DNA of 64,000 nucleotides. Origin: Streptomyces gelaticus (lineage in GTDB: Bacteria; Actinomycetota; Actinomycetes; Streptomycetales; Streptomycetaceae). Shown piece after piece: positions 1-7,521 of this stretch; position 1 is the stretch's first letter; every line of letters starts with the position of its first letter. The stretch spans positions 1 through 64,000 of the forward strand of contig NZ_BMTF01000028.1 in the NCBI RefSeq assembly GCF_014649535.1, in the 5' to 3' direction. The notes under the pieces were generated by a model. The model was not told where the DNA came from, did not search any database, and saw only the letters and a program-made list of their open reading frames with translations. The position numbers and the translations under genes were made by a program.

Positions 1-1379
1 ACCATGAGCGCGGTGGGGGTGGCCAGGCCCAGGGCGCAGGGGCAGGCGATGATCAGCACGGCCACGGCGGCGGTGAAGGCGGCGGTCACGTCGTCCGTGA
101 CGAGCAGCCACACGGCCAGGGTGGCGAGCGCGATCACCAGCACCACGGGCACGAACACCGCGGAGATCCGGTCCGCGAGGCGCTGCACCTCCGCCTTGCC
201 ACTCTGCGCGTCCTCGACGAGCTTCGCCATCCGGGCCAGCTGGGTGTCGGCGCCGACCCGGAAGGCCTCGACGACGAGCCGGCCGGAGGTGTTCACGGTG
301 GCCCCGGTGACGAAGTCGCCGACGCCGGCCTCCACGGGCACGGACTCACCGGTGAGCATCGAGGCGTCCACGGCCGAGGCCCCCTCGACGACGATGCCGT
401 CGGTGGCGATCTTCTCGCCGGGGCGGACGACGAAGAGATCGCCCACGACGAGCCGGGCGACGGGGACGCGTACCTCTCTGCCGTCGCGCAGGACGGAGGC
501 CTCCTTCGCGCCCAGGTGCATCAGCGCACGCAGGGCGGAACCGGCCTTCCGCTTGGACCTCGCCTCCAGATAGCGGCCCAGCAGGAGGAAGGTGACGACG
601 CCGGCCGCGACCTCCAGATAGATGGTGGACGAGGCGCCGTCGCGCGAGACGGTGACGTCGAAGCCGTGCCGCATCCCGGTCATGCCCGCGTCGCCGAGGA
701 AGAGCGCCCACAGGGACCAGCCGAAGGCGGCCAGCGTGCCGATCGAGACCAGGGTGTCCATGGTGGCCGCGCCGTACCGAAGGTTGGTCCAGGTCGCACG
801 GTGGAAGGGCAGCCCGCCCCAGACGACGACGGGAGCGGCGAGGGCGAGCGAGAGCCACTGCCAGTAGTCGAACTGGAGCGCCGGGACCATCGCGAGCACG
901 ACGACGGGGACGGCGAGCAGGGCCGAGACGGTCAGGCGCTGCCGCAGCGAGGCGAGGGCCCGGGCGGCGTCGCGCTCTTCGGGGTCCTCGCCCCCGGGTT
1001 CGGGCTGAACCCCGGTCGCCTCCGGTGACGTCGTGGACGGTGACGTGGTGTCCGGCGATGTCGCGGCCGGCCGCTTTGCGTCCGGTGACGCGGTGGCCGA
1101 CGAGGGGGCGGACGGGGGTGGTTCGGGTCGGTGGTGAACCGGCTGCGCCGTGTAACCGGTCTTCTCGACCGTGGCGATCAGATCCGCGAGGCCCGTCCCC
1201 GGGCCGAAGGCGACCTTGGCCTTCTCGGTCGCGTAGTTGACGGTGGCGGTGACGCCGTCCATCCGGTTGAGCTTCTTCTCGACACGGGCCGCGCAGGAGG
1301 CGCAGGTCATGCCGCCGATCACGAGTTCAGCGGTCGAGCCCTCCGCCGCCCGGGTACCGGCCTCTGTGGCGCTGTGCAT
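1..1379 (-). CDS. copA: Copper-translocating P1B-type ATPase (CopA), 3' end outside window
   Basis: Membrane pump that exports Cu(I) from the cytoplasm using ATP. About 459 residues are visible. An N-terminal heavy-metal-associated domain carries GMTCASC (Cys26 and Cys29), followed by a Pro/Thr/Ser-rich linker, then hydrophobic segments. The actuator-loop TGES motif lies near 340-350. The reading frame leaves the window just after the intramembrane metal site CPC in CPCALGLATPTAL, so the phosphorylation (DKTG) and nucleotide domains are not seen. ATG start with AGGAG about 8 nt upstream. It lies 121 bp downstream of copZ on the same strand, probably as one copper-induced unit behind the CsoR box near 1900. 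CPC plus the HMA domain points to Cu(I) rather than Zn or Cd. Confidence 0.95.
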   Translation of the reverse strand, partial: MHSATEAGTRAAEGSTAELVIGGMTCASCAARVEKKLNRMDGVTATVNYATEKAKVAFGPGTGLADLIATVEKTGYTAQPVHHRPEPPPSAPSSATASPDAKRPAATSPDTTSPSTTSPEATGVQPEPGGEDPEERDAARALASLRQRLTVSALLAVPVVVLAMVPALQFDYWQWLSLALAAPVVVWGGLPFHRATWTNLRYGAATMDTLVSIGTLAAFGWSLWALFLGDAGMTGMRHGFDVTVSRDGASSTIYLEVAAGVVTFLLLGRYLEARSKRKAGSALRALMHLGAKEASVLRDGREVRVPVARLVVGDLFVVRPGEKIATDGIVVEGASAVDASMLTGESVPVEAGVGDFVTGATVNTSGRLVVEAFRVGADTQLARMAKLVEDAQSGKAEVQRLADRISAVFVPVVLVIALATLAVWLLVTDDVTAAFTAAVAVLIIACPCALGLATPTALM

Positions 1380-1500
1380 GTCCGAACTCCTGAAATGCCG
1401 ACCGGGCCGTTCCCCACCAGTATCTGCTGGTCGGTCCGGCCCGGCGGCAAAGGGGGTGATGCCGGTGCATCCGGCGTATCGGGGCGTGCCCCGACGGTGT

Positions 1501-1809
1501 TCAGGCCCGGCCGACGAGCTCGTAGCCCGCCTCGTCGACCGCGGCGCGCACGGCCTCGTCGGCCAGCGGGGCCGCGGAGACCACGGTCACCTGGCCGGTG
1601 GAGGCCACGGCCTTCACCGAGGTGACACCCTCGATGCCGGAGATCTCCTCGGAGATGGCTCCCTCGCAGTGTCCACAGGTCATGCCGGACACCTGGTAGA
1701 CGGTGGTCACGCCGCCCGCCTGCGCACCCGCGTCCGCGCTGTCGTGGCAGGAGCCGCTGGGCGAGCAGCAGGAACCGGTGGCCTGGGGGAGCTGGGTCTC
1801 GGTGGTCAT
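1501..1809 (-). CDS. copZ: Copper chaperone, heavy-metal-associated domain (CopZ-like)
   Basis: Small cytoplasmic copper carrier of 102 aa that delivers Cu(I) to the export ATPase. The C-terminal two thirds is an HMA fold with GMTCGHC. The N-terminus is an unusual Cys-rich segment (SCCSPSGSCHD) that could add metal ligands. The start ATG is chosen because GAGGAG sits 7-10 nt upstream; an in-frame longer version reaching 1881 has no such site and would run toward the operator. It is transcribed toward copA. The CsoR-type palindrome lies about 80 bp upstream of the start, so induction by copper is likely. Confidence 0.93.
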   Translation of the reverse strand: MTTETQLPQATGSCCSPSGSCHDSADAGAQAGGVTTVYQVSGMTCGHCEGAISEEISGIEGVTSVKAVASTGQVTVVSAAPLADEAVRAAVDEAGYELVGRA

Positions 1810-1890
1810 GGTGTTCTCCTCTTCGACGAGCACAAAAGTTTGCGGCGTCGGAGACCCGGGAGGGCCCGGTGCGCCCGACACGATTCACTG

Positions 1891-1909
1891 TATACCCCTA
1901 GGGGGTATA
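1891..1909. promoter_or_regulatory. CsoR-type copper operator
   Basis: The 19-nt element TATACCCCTAGGGGGTATA has perfect 8-nt inverted arms (TATACCCC and GGGGTATA) around TAG. This matches the known GC-core, TATA-flanked operator of the copper repressor CsoR in actinobacteria. It lies upstream of copZ-copA and overlaps the last codon region of the prsW-like gene. The regulator itself is not in the window. Confidence 0.85.
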
Positions 1910-2884
1910 AATGCGAGCGCCCTGCCGATCGCTTGCTCGAAAGATCCGCGCACTGCGGGCCAACGACCGCAGCCACGCGAGCGCGACGAGCGTGATCACG
2001 ACGATGCCGCCGACGGAGAAGAGGGTGAACAGGTGCTGCTGCTCGGCGGTGGGGGTCAGGATGTAGCCCTGGGCGAAGAGCGCACGGCTCAGTCCCGTGT
2101 CGGTGATCCTGGCGACCAGCCAGATCGCGATGCCGTGCATCGAGTCCCAGAGCGCGTGCAGCACGGCGACGCCGAGATAGGTGCCGATCACGGGCGCGGT
2201 GAAGCGGAAGCGTCCGTTCGGCTTCCGGAACGAGAGGAGTACGCCACCGGCGATCGCGGTCCAGAGCCCGTGCCCGAACGGCGCGAGCACCCCGCGCAGC
2301 ACCTCGGTCTCCAGCAGGGCGCGCAGGTCGATGCCCTTCATGGTGACGGCGGCGTTGAAGGCGTAGCCCGCGCTCTCGAAGGCGGCGAAGCCGAATCCGA
2401 CCGCCGCGCCGAGCACCAGTCCGGCCCGCACGCCGTGGACGCCGGGGTGTCGGCGGAGTACGAACATCAGCGCCAGGAGCTTCACGGCCTCCTCGATCAG
2501 GCCGACGCCCAGGAATATCCAGACGGACGGATGCAGCAGATAGGACTCCATGACGGAGGCGCCGAGCACGCCCAGGATTCCGCCCGTCAGGAAGCAGCCG
2601 AGGATGAGGTTCACGCCGAGGTCGCGGCCGTGCCGTTCGTACGCCCACAGGGCGAAGACGGCGGGAACCAGGAAGCTGCCCAGCAGGATGAGGGTCGGCA
2701 GCAGGTTGGTGTTGCGGGTGGCGTACGTGACGACCGCGGTCAGCAGCCAGAGCGCGATGCCGCCCCACAGGCACCGCTTCCAGAGTCCGGGACGTGGCTG
2801 CTGCGGGGCGGGCGGGCCCTGTGGGTGCGGCGGGGCGGAAGGGGCGGCGGGTGACGGGCCGCCGGGCTCGCTGTGCCGGTTCAC
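1898..2884 (-). CDS. PrsW-family intramembrane metalloprotease
   Basis: Polytopic membrane protein, 328 aa, with a Pro-rich cytoplasmic N-terminus followed by about eight hydrophobic segments. All three PrsW signatures are visible: EEAVK (EExxK) in one helix, a FAAFE motif, and HALWD (HxxxD). These are the catalytic and metal-binding residues of this CPBP-related protease family. In Bacillus, PrsW cleaves an anti-sigma factor; the substrate here is unknown. GTG start with GAGGGAG 8 nt upstream. The TAG stop lies inside the CsoR operator of the downstream copper genes, so the two units abut without a visible terminator. Confidence 0.88.
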   Translation of the reverse strand: MNRHSEPGGPSPAAPSAPPHPQGPPAPQQPRPGLWKRCLWGGIALWLLTAVVTYATRNTNLLPTLILLGSFLVPAVFALWAYERHGRDLGVNLILGCFLTGGILGVLGASVMESYLLHPSVWIFLGVGLIEEAVKLLALMFVLRRHPGVHGVRAGLVLGAAVGFGFAAFESAGYAFNAAVTMKGIDLRALLETEVLRGVLAPFGHGLWTAIAGGVLLSFRKPNGRFRFTAPVIGTYLGVAVLHALWDSMHGIAIWLVARITDTGLSRALFAQGYILTPTAEQQHLFTLFSVGGIVVITLVALAWLRSLARSARIFRASDRQGARIYTP

Positions 2885-3035
2885 GTGGACTCCCTCTATG
2901 TCTCGTACATATCTCCTAATTTGTCCGAATCCTATGGTGTGTGGCGTCGTGGGGCATTCGGGCGAGGGCTGCCCCGTACGGGGTACTCGCCGCCGTACGG
3001 GGCCGGAAAGGAGGGCGGATCGCGGGAAGGGCGGG

Positions 3036-3458
3036 CTACGGGAAGGGCAGCGGGGTCACCTGGTTCGGCCCCGAGTGCCAGAGCGCCCACCAGGTGGCCG
3101 GGGTGACGCGGCCGTCCGGCAGGAGCGGCGGGTGGTCCGCCTGGAAGCGCTGCACGGCGACGAGCGTCTCGGGCCCGAACGTCCCGTCCACCGCGGACCA
3201 GCGCAGATAGTGACGGTTGGCCAGCAGGCACTGCGCCTGGGAGACCCGGTCGCCCCGCTCGCCGAAGGAGGTCGCCCGGTCTCCGTCGTAGAAGGCGCAG
3301 ACCGGGCTGGAGCCGGGCGGCGGCACCGGGTTGCTCTCGTCGGCCGAGGCCCCCGGCGCGGAGGCGAGGGCGACGGCCAGGGAGACCGTGGCCAGGGCGG
3401 CCGCGGCCGACGCCCGGGATGCGGTCGTCCTGCGGGACGCGGACATCTTTCGGATCAT
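3036..3458 (-). CDS. Secreted peptidoglycan-binding-domain protein
   Basis: A 140-aa exported protein. The N-terminus is basic (MIRKMSASRR) with a hydrophobic alanine/valine core ending near ASADE, a typical signal peptide of about 40 residues. The remainder resembles a single PG_binding_1 repeat (AQCLLANRHYL, DGTFGPETLVAVQRFQ). No catalytic domain is attached, so it may only bind cell wall or modulate another enzyme. Two cysteines (CAF and QCLL) could form a disulphide. ATG start with GGAGCAG upstream. Monocistronic by spacing. Confidence 0.85.
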   Translation of the reverse strand: MIRKMSASRRTTASRASAAAALATVSLAVALASAPGASADESNPVPPPGSSPVCAFYDGDRATSFGERGDRVSQAQCLLANRHYLRWSAVDGTFGPETLVAVQRFQADHPPLLPDGRVTPATWWALWHSGPNQVTPLPFP

Positions 3459-3563
3459 GGTGAGCTGCTCCTTGTGCGGTGATGTGGCGTACGGCGGCGG
3501 GGCGCGACCGGGGCCGCGCCCCCCGACTTCTCACCGAGGACAACACCGCACGGTGCCGCTACG

Positions 3564-4511
3564 TCACTTCTCCGGGCCGGTCGGCGTGTCCGGGCGCCCC
3601 GGGCCCCCGCAGGAGCGGAGGAACTCCCGGGTGCGGCGGGCGATGGGGAGGGGCTTGTCGGGCGGGCACGGGTACATGTCCTGCTCGACGACGGCGAACA
3701 GATCGACGTCCAGCGCGCGGGCGGCGGCCAGCACGGGTTCCAGCGCGGGCACCCCGCCCGGCGGCTCGCACATCACCCCGCGCGCCACGGCCGGACCGAA
3801 CGGCACCTCGTCCGCCACGACTTGGGCCAGGACCGCCGGATCGACCTGCTTGAGGTGCAGATAGCCGATCCGTTCGCCGTAGGTCTCGATCAGCTCGACG
3901 CTGTCGCCGCCGCAGTAGGCGTAGTGCCCGGTGTCCAGGCAGAGCGAGACGAGGTCCGGATCGGTGGCGTCGAGGAAGCGGCTCACGTTCTCCTCGGTGT
4001 CGATATGGGTGTCGGCGTGCGGATGGACGACGACGCGCAGCCCGAAGCGGTCCCGCACCTCGCGCCCCAGCCGCTCCGTCTGGGTCGTGAGGTGGCGCCA
4101 CTGCTCAGCCGTGAGATCGCGGTCCTCCAGCACCTCGCCCGTCCTGTCGTCGCGCCAGAACGAGGGGATGACCACCAGATGCCCGGCGCCCATCGCCCGG
4201 GTGAGTGCCGCGATGCCGGCGACATGCGCCCAGGTCCGTTCCCAGACATCCGGTCCGTGGTGCAATCCGGTGAAAACGGTCCCGGCGGAGACCGACAGCC
4301 CGCGGCGGCGGGTCTCGTCGGAGAGGCGGGCCGGGTCGGTCGGGAGGTAGCCGTACGGGCCGAGCTCGATCCACTCGTAACCCGCCGCGGAGACCTCGTC
4401 GAGGAAGCGCTGCCAGGGCACCTGGCGCGGATCGTCGGGGAACCACACCCCCCACGAGTCGGGTGCCGAACCGATACGGATACGGGCCGGGGCCCCTGCG
4501 GAGGAGGTCAT
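3564..4511 (-). CDS. TIM-barrel sugar isomerase/epimerase, IolE/IolI-like
   Basis: A protein of 315 aa of the AP-endonuclease-2 TIM-barrel superfamily that includes inosose dehydratase (IolE) and inosose isomerase (IolI). Visible family features: GSAPDSWGVWF at the first strand, AGYEWIELGPYGY, VVVHPHADTHIDT with metal-ligand histidines, LCLDTGHYAYC, and a C-terminal VVEQDMY. It is divergent from the inositol operon, which strongly suggests a step on inosose. The start at 4511 is chosen as the first residue of the conserved block after a short variable leader; a second ATG 12 codons upstream is possible. I cannot tell dehydratase from isomerase by eye. Confidence 0.8.
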   Translation of the reverse strand: MTSSAGAPARIRIGSAPDSWGVWFPDDPRQVPWQRFLDEVSAAGYEWIELGPYGYLPTDPARLSDETRRRGLSVSAGTVFTGLHHGPDVWERTWAHVAGIAALTRAMGAGHLVVIPSFWRDDRTGEVLEDRDLTAEQWRHLTTQTERLGREVRDRFGLRVVVHPHADTHIDTEENVSRFLDATDPDLVSLCLDTGHYAYCGGDSVELIETYGERIGYLHLKQVDPAVLAQVVADEVPFGPAVARGVMCEPPGGVPALEPVLAAARALDVDLFAVVEQDMYPCPPDKPLPIARRTREFLRSCGGPGRPDTPTGPEK

Positions 4512-4560
4512 GGCGTCCAGACTTCCGGCCGGAGGGGCGGGTGTCAATCATTCGTCCTTA

Positions 4561-4570
4561 TGTCCGGACA
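4561..4570. promoter_or_regulatory. Palindrome in the iol divergent promoter region
   Basis: TGTCCGGACA is a perfect 10-bp palindrome set in a locally AT-richer stretch between the divergent IolE-like gene and iolC. It sits 5 bp upstream of the putative -35 of iolC. GntR-type regulators commonly use TGT-N4-ACA cores, so it is a candidate operator. No inositol regulator gene is in the window. Confidence 0.4.
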
Positions 4571-4575
4571 AAGCA

Positions 4576-4604
4576 TTGACAGGGTTCCGGGGGAGGGCTA
4601 GACC
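4576..4604 (+). promoter_or_regulatory. Putative vegetative promoter of the iol operon
   Basis: TTGACA at 4576-4581 and TAGACC at 4599-4604 are separated by 17 bp, close to the HrdB-type consensus. The predicted transcript start leaves about 30 nt of leader before the iolC ATG at 4644, which has GAAGGGACGGTC just upstream. Confidence 0.5.
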
Positions 4605-4643
4605 TGGGGGCAGTCACCCCGGACGGCGGTCGAAGGGACGGTC

Positions 4644-5639
4644 ATGCCTGAGCGGTACGACGTCATCACCATGGGCCGCATCGGTGTGGATCTCTACCCT
4701 CTCCAGACCGGTCTGCCCCTGGCCCGGGTCGACACCTTCGGGAAGTTCCTCGGCGGCTCGCCGTCCAATGTCGCCGTCGCCGCGGCCCGGCTCGGGAGGC
4801 GGACGGCGGTGGTGACACGGACGGGCCGGGACGCCTTCGGGGAGTATCTCCACCACCAACTGCGGGAGTTCGGCGTGGACGACCGGTGGGTGACGCCCGT
4901 CGACGCGTATCCGACGCCGGTCACCTTCTGCGAGATCTTCCCGCCCGACGACTTCCCCCTCTACTTCTACCGGCAGCCCAAGGCCCCCGATCTGGAGATC
5001 CACACCTGGGAACTTGACCTCGAAGCGATCCGGTCCGCCCGGGTCTTCTGGATGACCGGAACCGGGCTGTGCGCCGAACCGAGCCGGACCGCGACCCTCG
5101 CCGCACTGCGCGCCCGCGACCGCCGCTCCGTCACCGTCTTCGACCTCGACTGGCGCCCGATGTTCTGGGACACCGCGGACGACGCACCGGAGAACGCCCC
5201 CGCCGCCCGCTACCGGGAGGCCCTCGCCCTCGCCACCGTCGCCGTCGGCAACCTCGACGAGTGCGAGATCGCGACCGGCGAGCGCGAACCGCACGCGGCC
5301 GCCCGCGCCCTGATCGGCGCGGGCGCCGAACTCGCCGTCGTCAAGCAAGGACCCGGGGGCGTGCTCGCCGTCCACCGCGACGGCGCGGTGGCCGAAGTGC
5401 CGCCGCTGCCCGTCGAGGTGGTCAACGGCCTCGGCGCCGGCGACGCCTTCGGCGGGGCGCTCTGCCACGGGCTCCTCGCGGGCTGGGAGACCGGGCGCAT
5501 CATGCGGTACGCCAACGCGGCGGGGGCCATCGTCGCCTCCCGGCTCGCCTGCTCGTCCGCCATGCCGTTCCCGTACGAAGTCGAAGCGGCCCTGACCGAA
5601 GGCGCCGTCACCTCCCGCCCCACCGGAGCCACTCCATGA
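4644..5639 (+). CDS. iolC: 5-dehydro-2-deoxygluconokinase (IolC), PfkB family
   Basis: Phosphorylates 2-deoxy-5-keto-D-gluconate in the myo-inositol pathway. 331 aa, cytoplasmic. It has the PfkB N-terminal glycine motif (FLGGSPSNVAVAAARLG, about 35-50) and the C-terminal signature NGLGAGDAFGGAL with catalytic Asp267. The IolC-like ITMGRIGVDLYP start and the EIFPPDDFPLYFYR segment distinguish it from ribokinase or fructokinase. It is first in a plus-strand operon and overlaps the next gene by ATGA. No separate C-terminal DUF2090/aldolase extension is present, so the aldolase step must come from another protein. Confidence 0.92.
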   Translation: MPERYDVITMGRIGVDLYPLQTGLPLARVDTFGKFLGGSPSNVAVAAARLGRRTAVVTRTGRDAFGEYLHHQLREFGVDDRWVTPVDAYPTPVTFCEIFPPDDFPLYFYRQPKAPDLEIHTWELDLEAIRSARVFWMTGTGLCAEPSRTATLAALRARDRRSVTVFDLDWRPMFWDTADDAPENAPAARYREALALATVAVGNLDECEIATGEREPHAAARALIGAGAELAVVKQGPGGVLAVHRDGAVAEVPPLPVEVVNGLGAGDAFGGALCHGLLAGWETGRIMRYANAAGAIVASRLACSSAMPFPYEVEAALTEGAVTSRPTGATP

Positions 5640-6640
5640 CGCCCCCGGCCTCCTCCGTCTCCGAACTCGTCCAGTTGCGCATGCGCCACCCCGAGGCCGT
5701 CGCCGAAGCCGCCGCGCGACGCCGCAGACGCCCCCTGGTCGGCCGCGGCGGACGGCTGATGATCATCGCGGCGGACCATCCGGCCCGCGGCTCCCTCGCC
5801 GTCGGCCACCGCGCACTGGCCATGGCCAACCGCTTCGAGCTGCTGGAACGGCTCCGGCTGGCCCTCTCCCGGCCCGGCGTCGACGGGGTGCTCGCCACCG
5901 CCGACATCCTCGACGACCTGCTGCTCCTCGGCGCGCTGGAGAACAAGGTCGTCATCGGCTCGATGAATCGCGGCGGACTCGCGGGCGCGGCCTTCGAACT
6001 CGACGACCGCTTCACCGGCCACCGACCCGAGGACCTCGCCCGCCTCCGCTTCGACGCCGGCAAGCTGCTGCTCCGCATCGACTACGACGACCCCGGCTCG
6101 CTCGACACCATGCACGCCACCGCCCGCGCCATCGACGCCATGGCAGCGCACCGGCTGCCGGTCTTCGTCGAACCCTTCCTCTGCCGCCGCACCGACGGCC
6201 GGGTCCGCAACGACCTCGGCGCCGAGGCGGTCACCACCTCGATCGCCATCGCGTCCGGGCTGGCCGGGACATCCGCGTACACCTGGCTCAAGGTCCCCGT
6301 CACCGAGAACCCCGACGACATGGCCCGGGTGATGGAGGCGTCGACGCTGCCCGCCGTGCTGCTGGGCGGAGAGGTGGGCGACGACCTGGACGGGGCGTTC
6401 GAGAAATGGCGCACGGCGCTGCGGCTGCCGACCGTCCAGGGACTGGTGGTGGGGCGCTCGCTGCTCTATCCGGCCGACGGAGAGGTGGCCGCGGCCGTCG
6501 ACACGGCTGTTTCGCTGCTGGAGCCGAGAACAACGGACCAGAGAACAACGGACCAGAGAACAACGGACCAGAGAACAACGGACCAGGGAGGGGCGGGGCA
6601 CAGAGAGCCGGCTCCGGGAGAGAGGAAGCCGGGAGCATGA
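5636..6640 (+). CDS. Cgl0158-like (beta/alpha)8 barrel aldolase-like protein of the iol operon
   Basis: A protein of 334 aa that starts on the ATGA overlapping the iolC stop. Visible barrel features include RLMIIAADHPARGSLA, GVLATADIL, LLRIDYDDPGS, PVFVEPFLCR and YTWLKVPVTENP with a lysine in the expected class-I aldolase strand. This family sits between iolC and iolB in many actinobacteria. It probably performs or assists cleavage of 2-deoxy-5-keto-gluconate 6-phosphate, as no IolJ is present; that role is inferred. The last 35 residues are not part of the fold. They are four exact RTTDQ repeats plus a charged tail encoded by a 15-bp tandem repeat, and overlap iolB by ATGA. Confidence 0.8.
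   Translation: MTPPASSVSELVQLRMRHPEAVAEAAARRRRRPLVGRGGRLMIIAADHPARGSLAVGHRALAMANRFELLERLRLALSRPGVDGVLATADILDDLLLLGALENKVVIGSMNRGGLAGAAFELDDRFTGHRPEDLARLRFDAGKLLLRIDYDDPGSLDTMHATARAIDAMAAHRLPVFVEPFLCRRTDGRVRNDLGAEAVTTSIAIASGLAGTSAYTWLKVPVTENPDDMARVMEASTLPAVLLGGEVGDDLDGAFEKWRTALRLPTVQGLVVGRSLLYPADGEVAAAVDTAVSLLEPRTTDQRTTDQRTTDQRTTDQGGAGHREPAPGERKPGA
6526..6585. repeat. Perfect 4 x 15 bp tandem repeat inside a coding C-terminus
   Basis: The unit GAGAACAACGGACCA occurs four times head to tail without a mismatch. In the aldolase-like frame it encodes RTTDQ repeats. The unit is 15 bp, so copy-number change would keep the frame and leave the downstream iolB start intact. Its base composition is clearly less GC-rich than the flanks. 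Confidence 0.97.
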
Positions 6641-7521
6641 CGACGGGCGACGACGGATCGCGGTACCACCTGAAGGCCGGGAGCACGGCGAGCGGCCCGT
6701 ACACCCTCGACATCGACCCGGAGCGGGCCGGCTGGGACCGATCGAGCCTGCGGGTGCTGGAGCTCGCACCCGGTGGAGTCCACACGCTCGTCACCGGGGA
6801 GAGCGAGTGGATCGTTCTGCCGTTGACCGGTGGCTGTACGGTGCACTCCTCGGGTGAGATCTTTGAACTGCTGGGCCGGGAAAGCGTGTTCAGCGGGGTA
6901 TCCGACTTCGCCTATGTACCGCGTGACACCCGGGCACAGATCGCCTCCGGCGCTGGAGGCCGCTTCGCCCTGGCAGGAGCGAAGTGCGAGCGACGACTCC
7001 CCGCTCGCTACGGCCCCGCGCCGGAGGTACCCGTCGAGCTGCGCGGCTCCGGCAACTGCTCCCGCCAGGTCAACAACTTCGCCGCCGCCGACACCTTCGT
7101 ATGCGACCGGCTGATCGCCGTCGAGGTCCTCACCCCCGGCGGCAACTGGTCGTCCTACCCGCCGCACAAGCACGACGAGCACCGCCCCGGAGCCGAGTCC
7201 GTGCTGGAGGAGATCTACTACTTCGAGGTGGAGCACGGCGGCCTCGGCTACCACCGGGTCTCGCCGTCCCGGGACGGCGGCACCGACGTCCTCGCCGAGA
7301 TCCGCGACGGCGACGCGGTCCTGATCCCCGACGGCTGGCACGGCCCCTCCATCGCCCCGCCCGGCCGCACCCTCTACTACCTCAATGTGATGGCGGGCCC
7401 GGGGGAGCAGCGGGAGTGGCTGATCACCGACCACCCCGACCACCGCTGGATCCGCGACACCTGGCCCGCGCAGCCGGTGGACCCCAGACTCCCCTTCCAC
7501 CGGACGGAGGCACGCCCATGA
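6637..7521 (+). CDS. iolB: 5-deoxy-glucuronate isomerase (IolB)
   Basis: Cupin-fold enzyme that converts 5-deoxy-glucuronate to 2-deoxy-5-keto-gluconate. 294 aa from the ATGA overlap with the upstream gene; GAGAGAGGAAG lies 8-13 nt before the ATG. Family blocks seen: YHLKAGS near the start, VLTPGGNWSSYPPHKHDEH with metal-binding histidines (about 165-185), EEIYYFE, DAVLIPDGWHGPS and LYYLNVMAGP. The C-terminus ends WIRDTWP and overlaps iolD by 4 bp, implying translational coupling along the operon. Confidence 0.95.
   Translation: MTTGDDGSRYHLKAGSTASGPYTLDIDPERAGWDRSSLRVLELAPGGVHTLVTGESEWIVLPLTGGCTVHSSGEIFELLGRESVFSGVSDFAYVPRDTRAQIASGAGGRFALAGAKCERRLPARYGPAPEVPVELRGSGNCSRQVNNFAAADTFVCDRLIAVEVLTPGGNWSSYPPHKHDEHRPGAESVLEEIYYFEVEHGGLGYHRVSPSRDGGTDVLAEIRDGDAVLIPDGWHGPSIAPPGRTLYYLNVMAGPGEQREWLITDHPDHRWIRDTWPAQPVDPRLPFHRTEARP

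Noticed and set aside
6526..6585. Considered as a CRISPR-like repeat
   Set aside because: Units are directly adjacent without spacers and lie within a coding frame.
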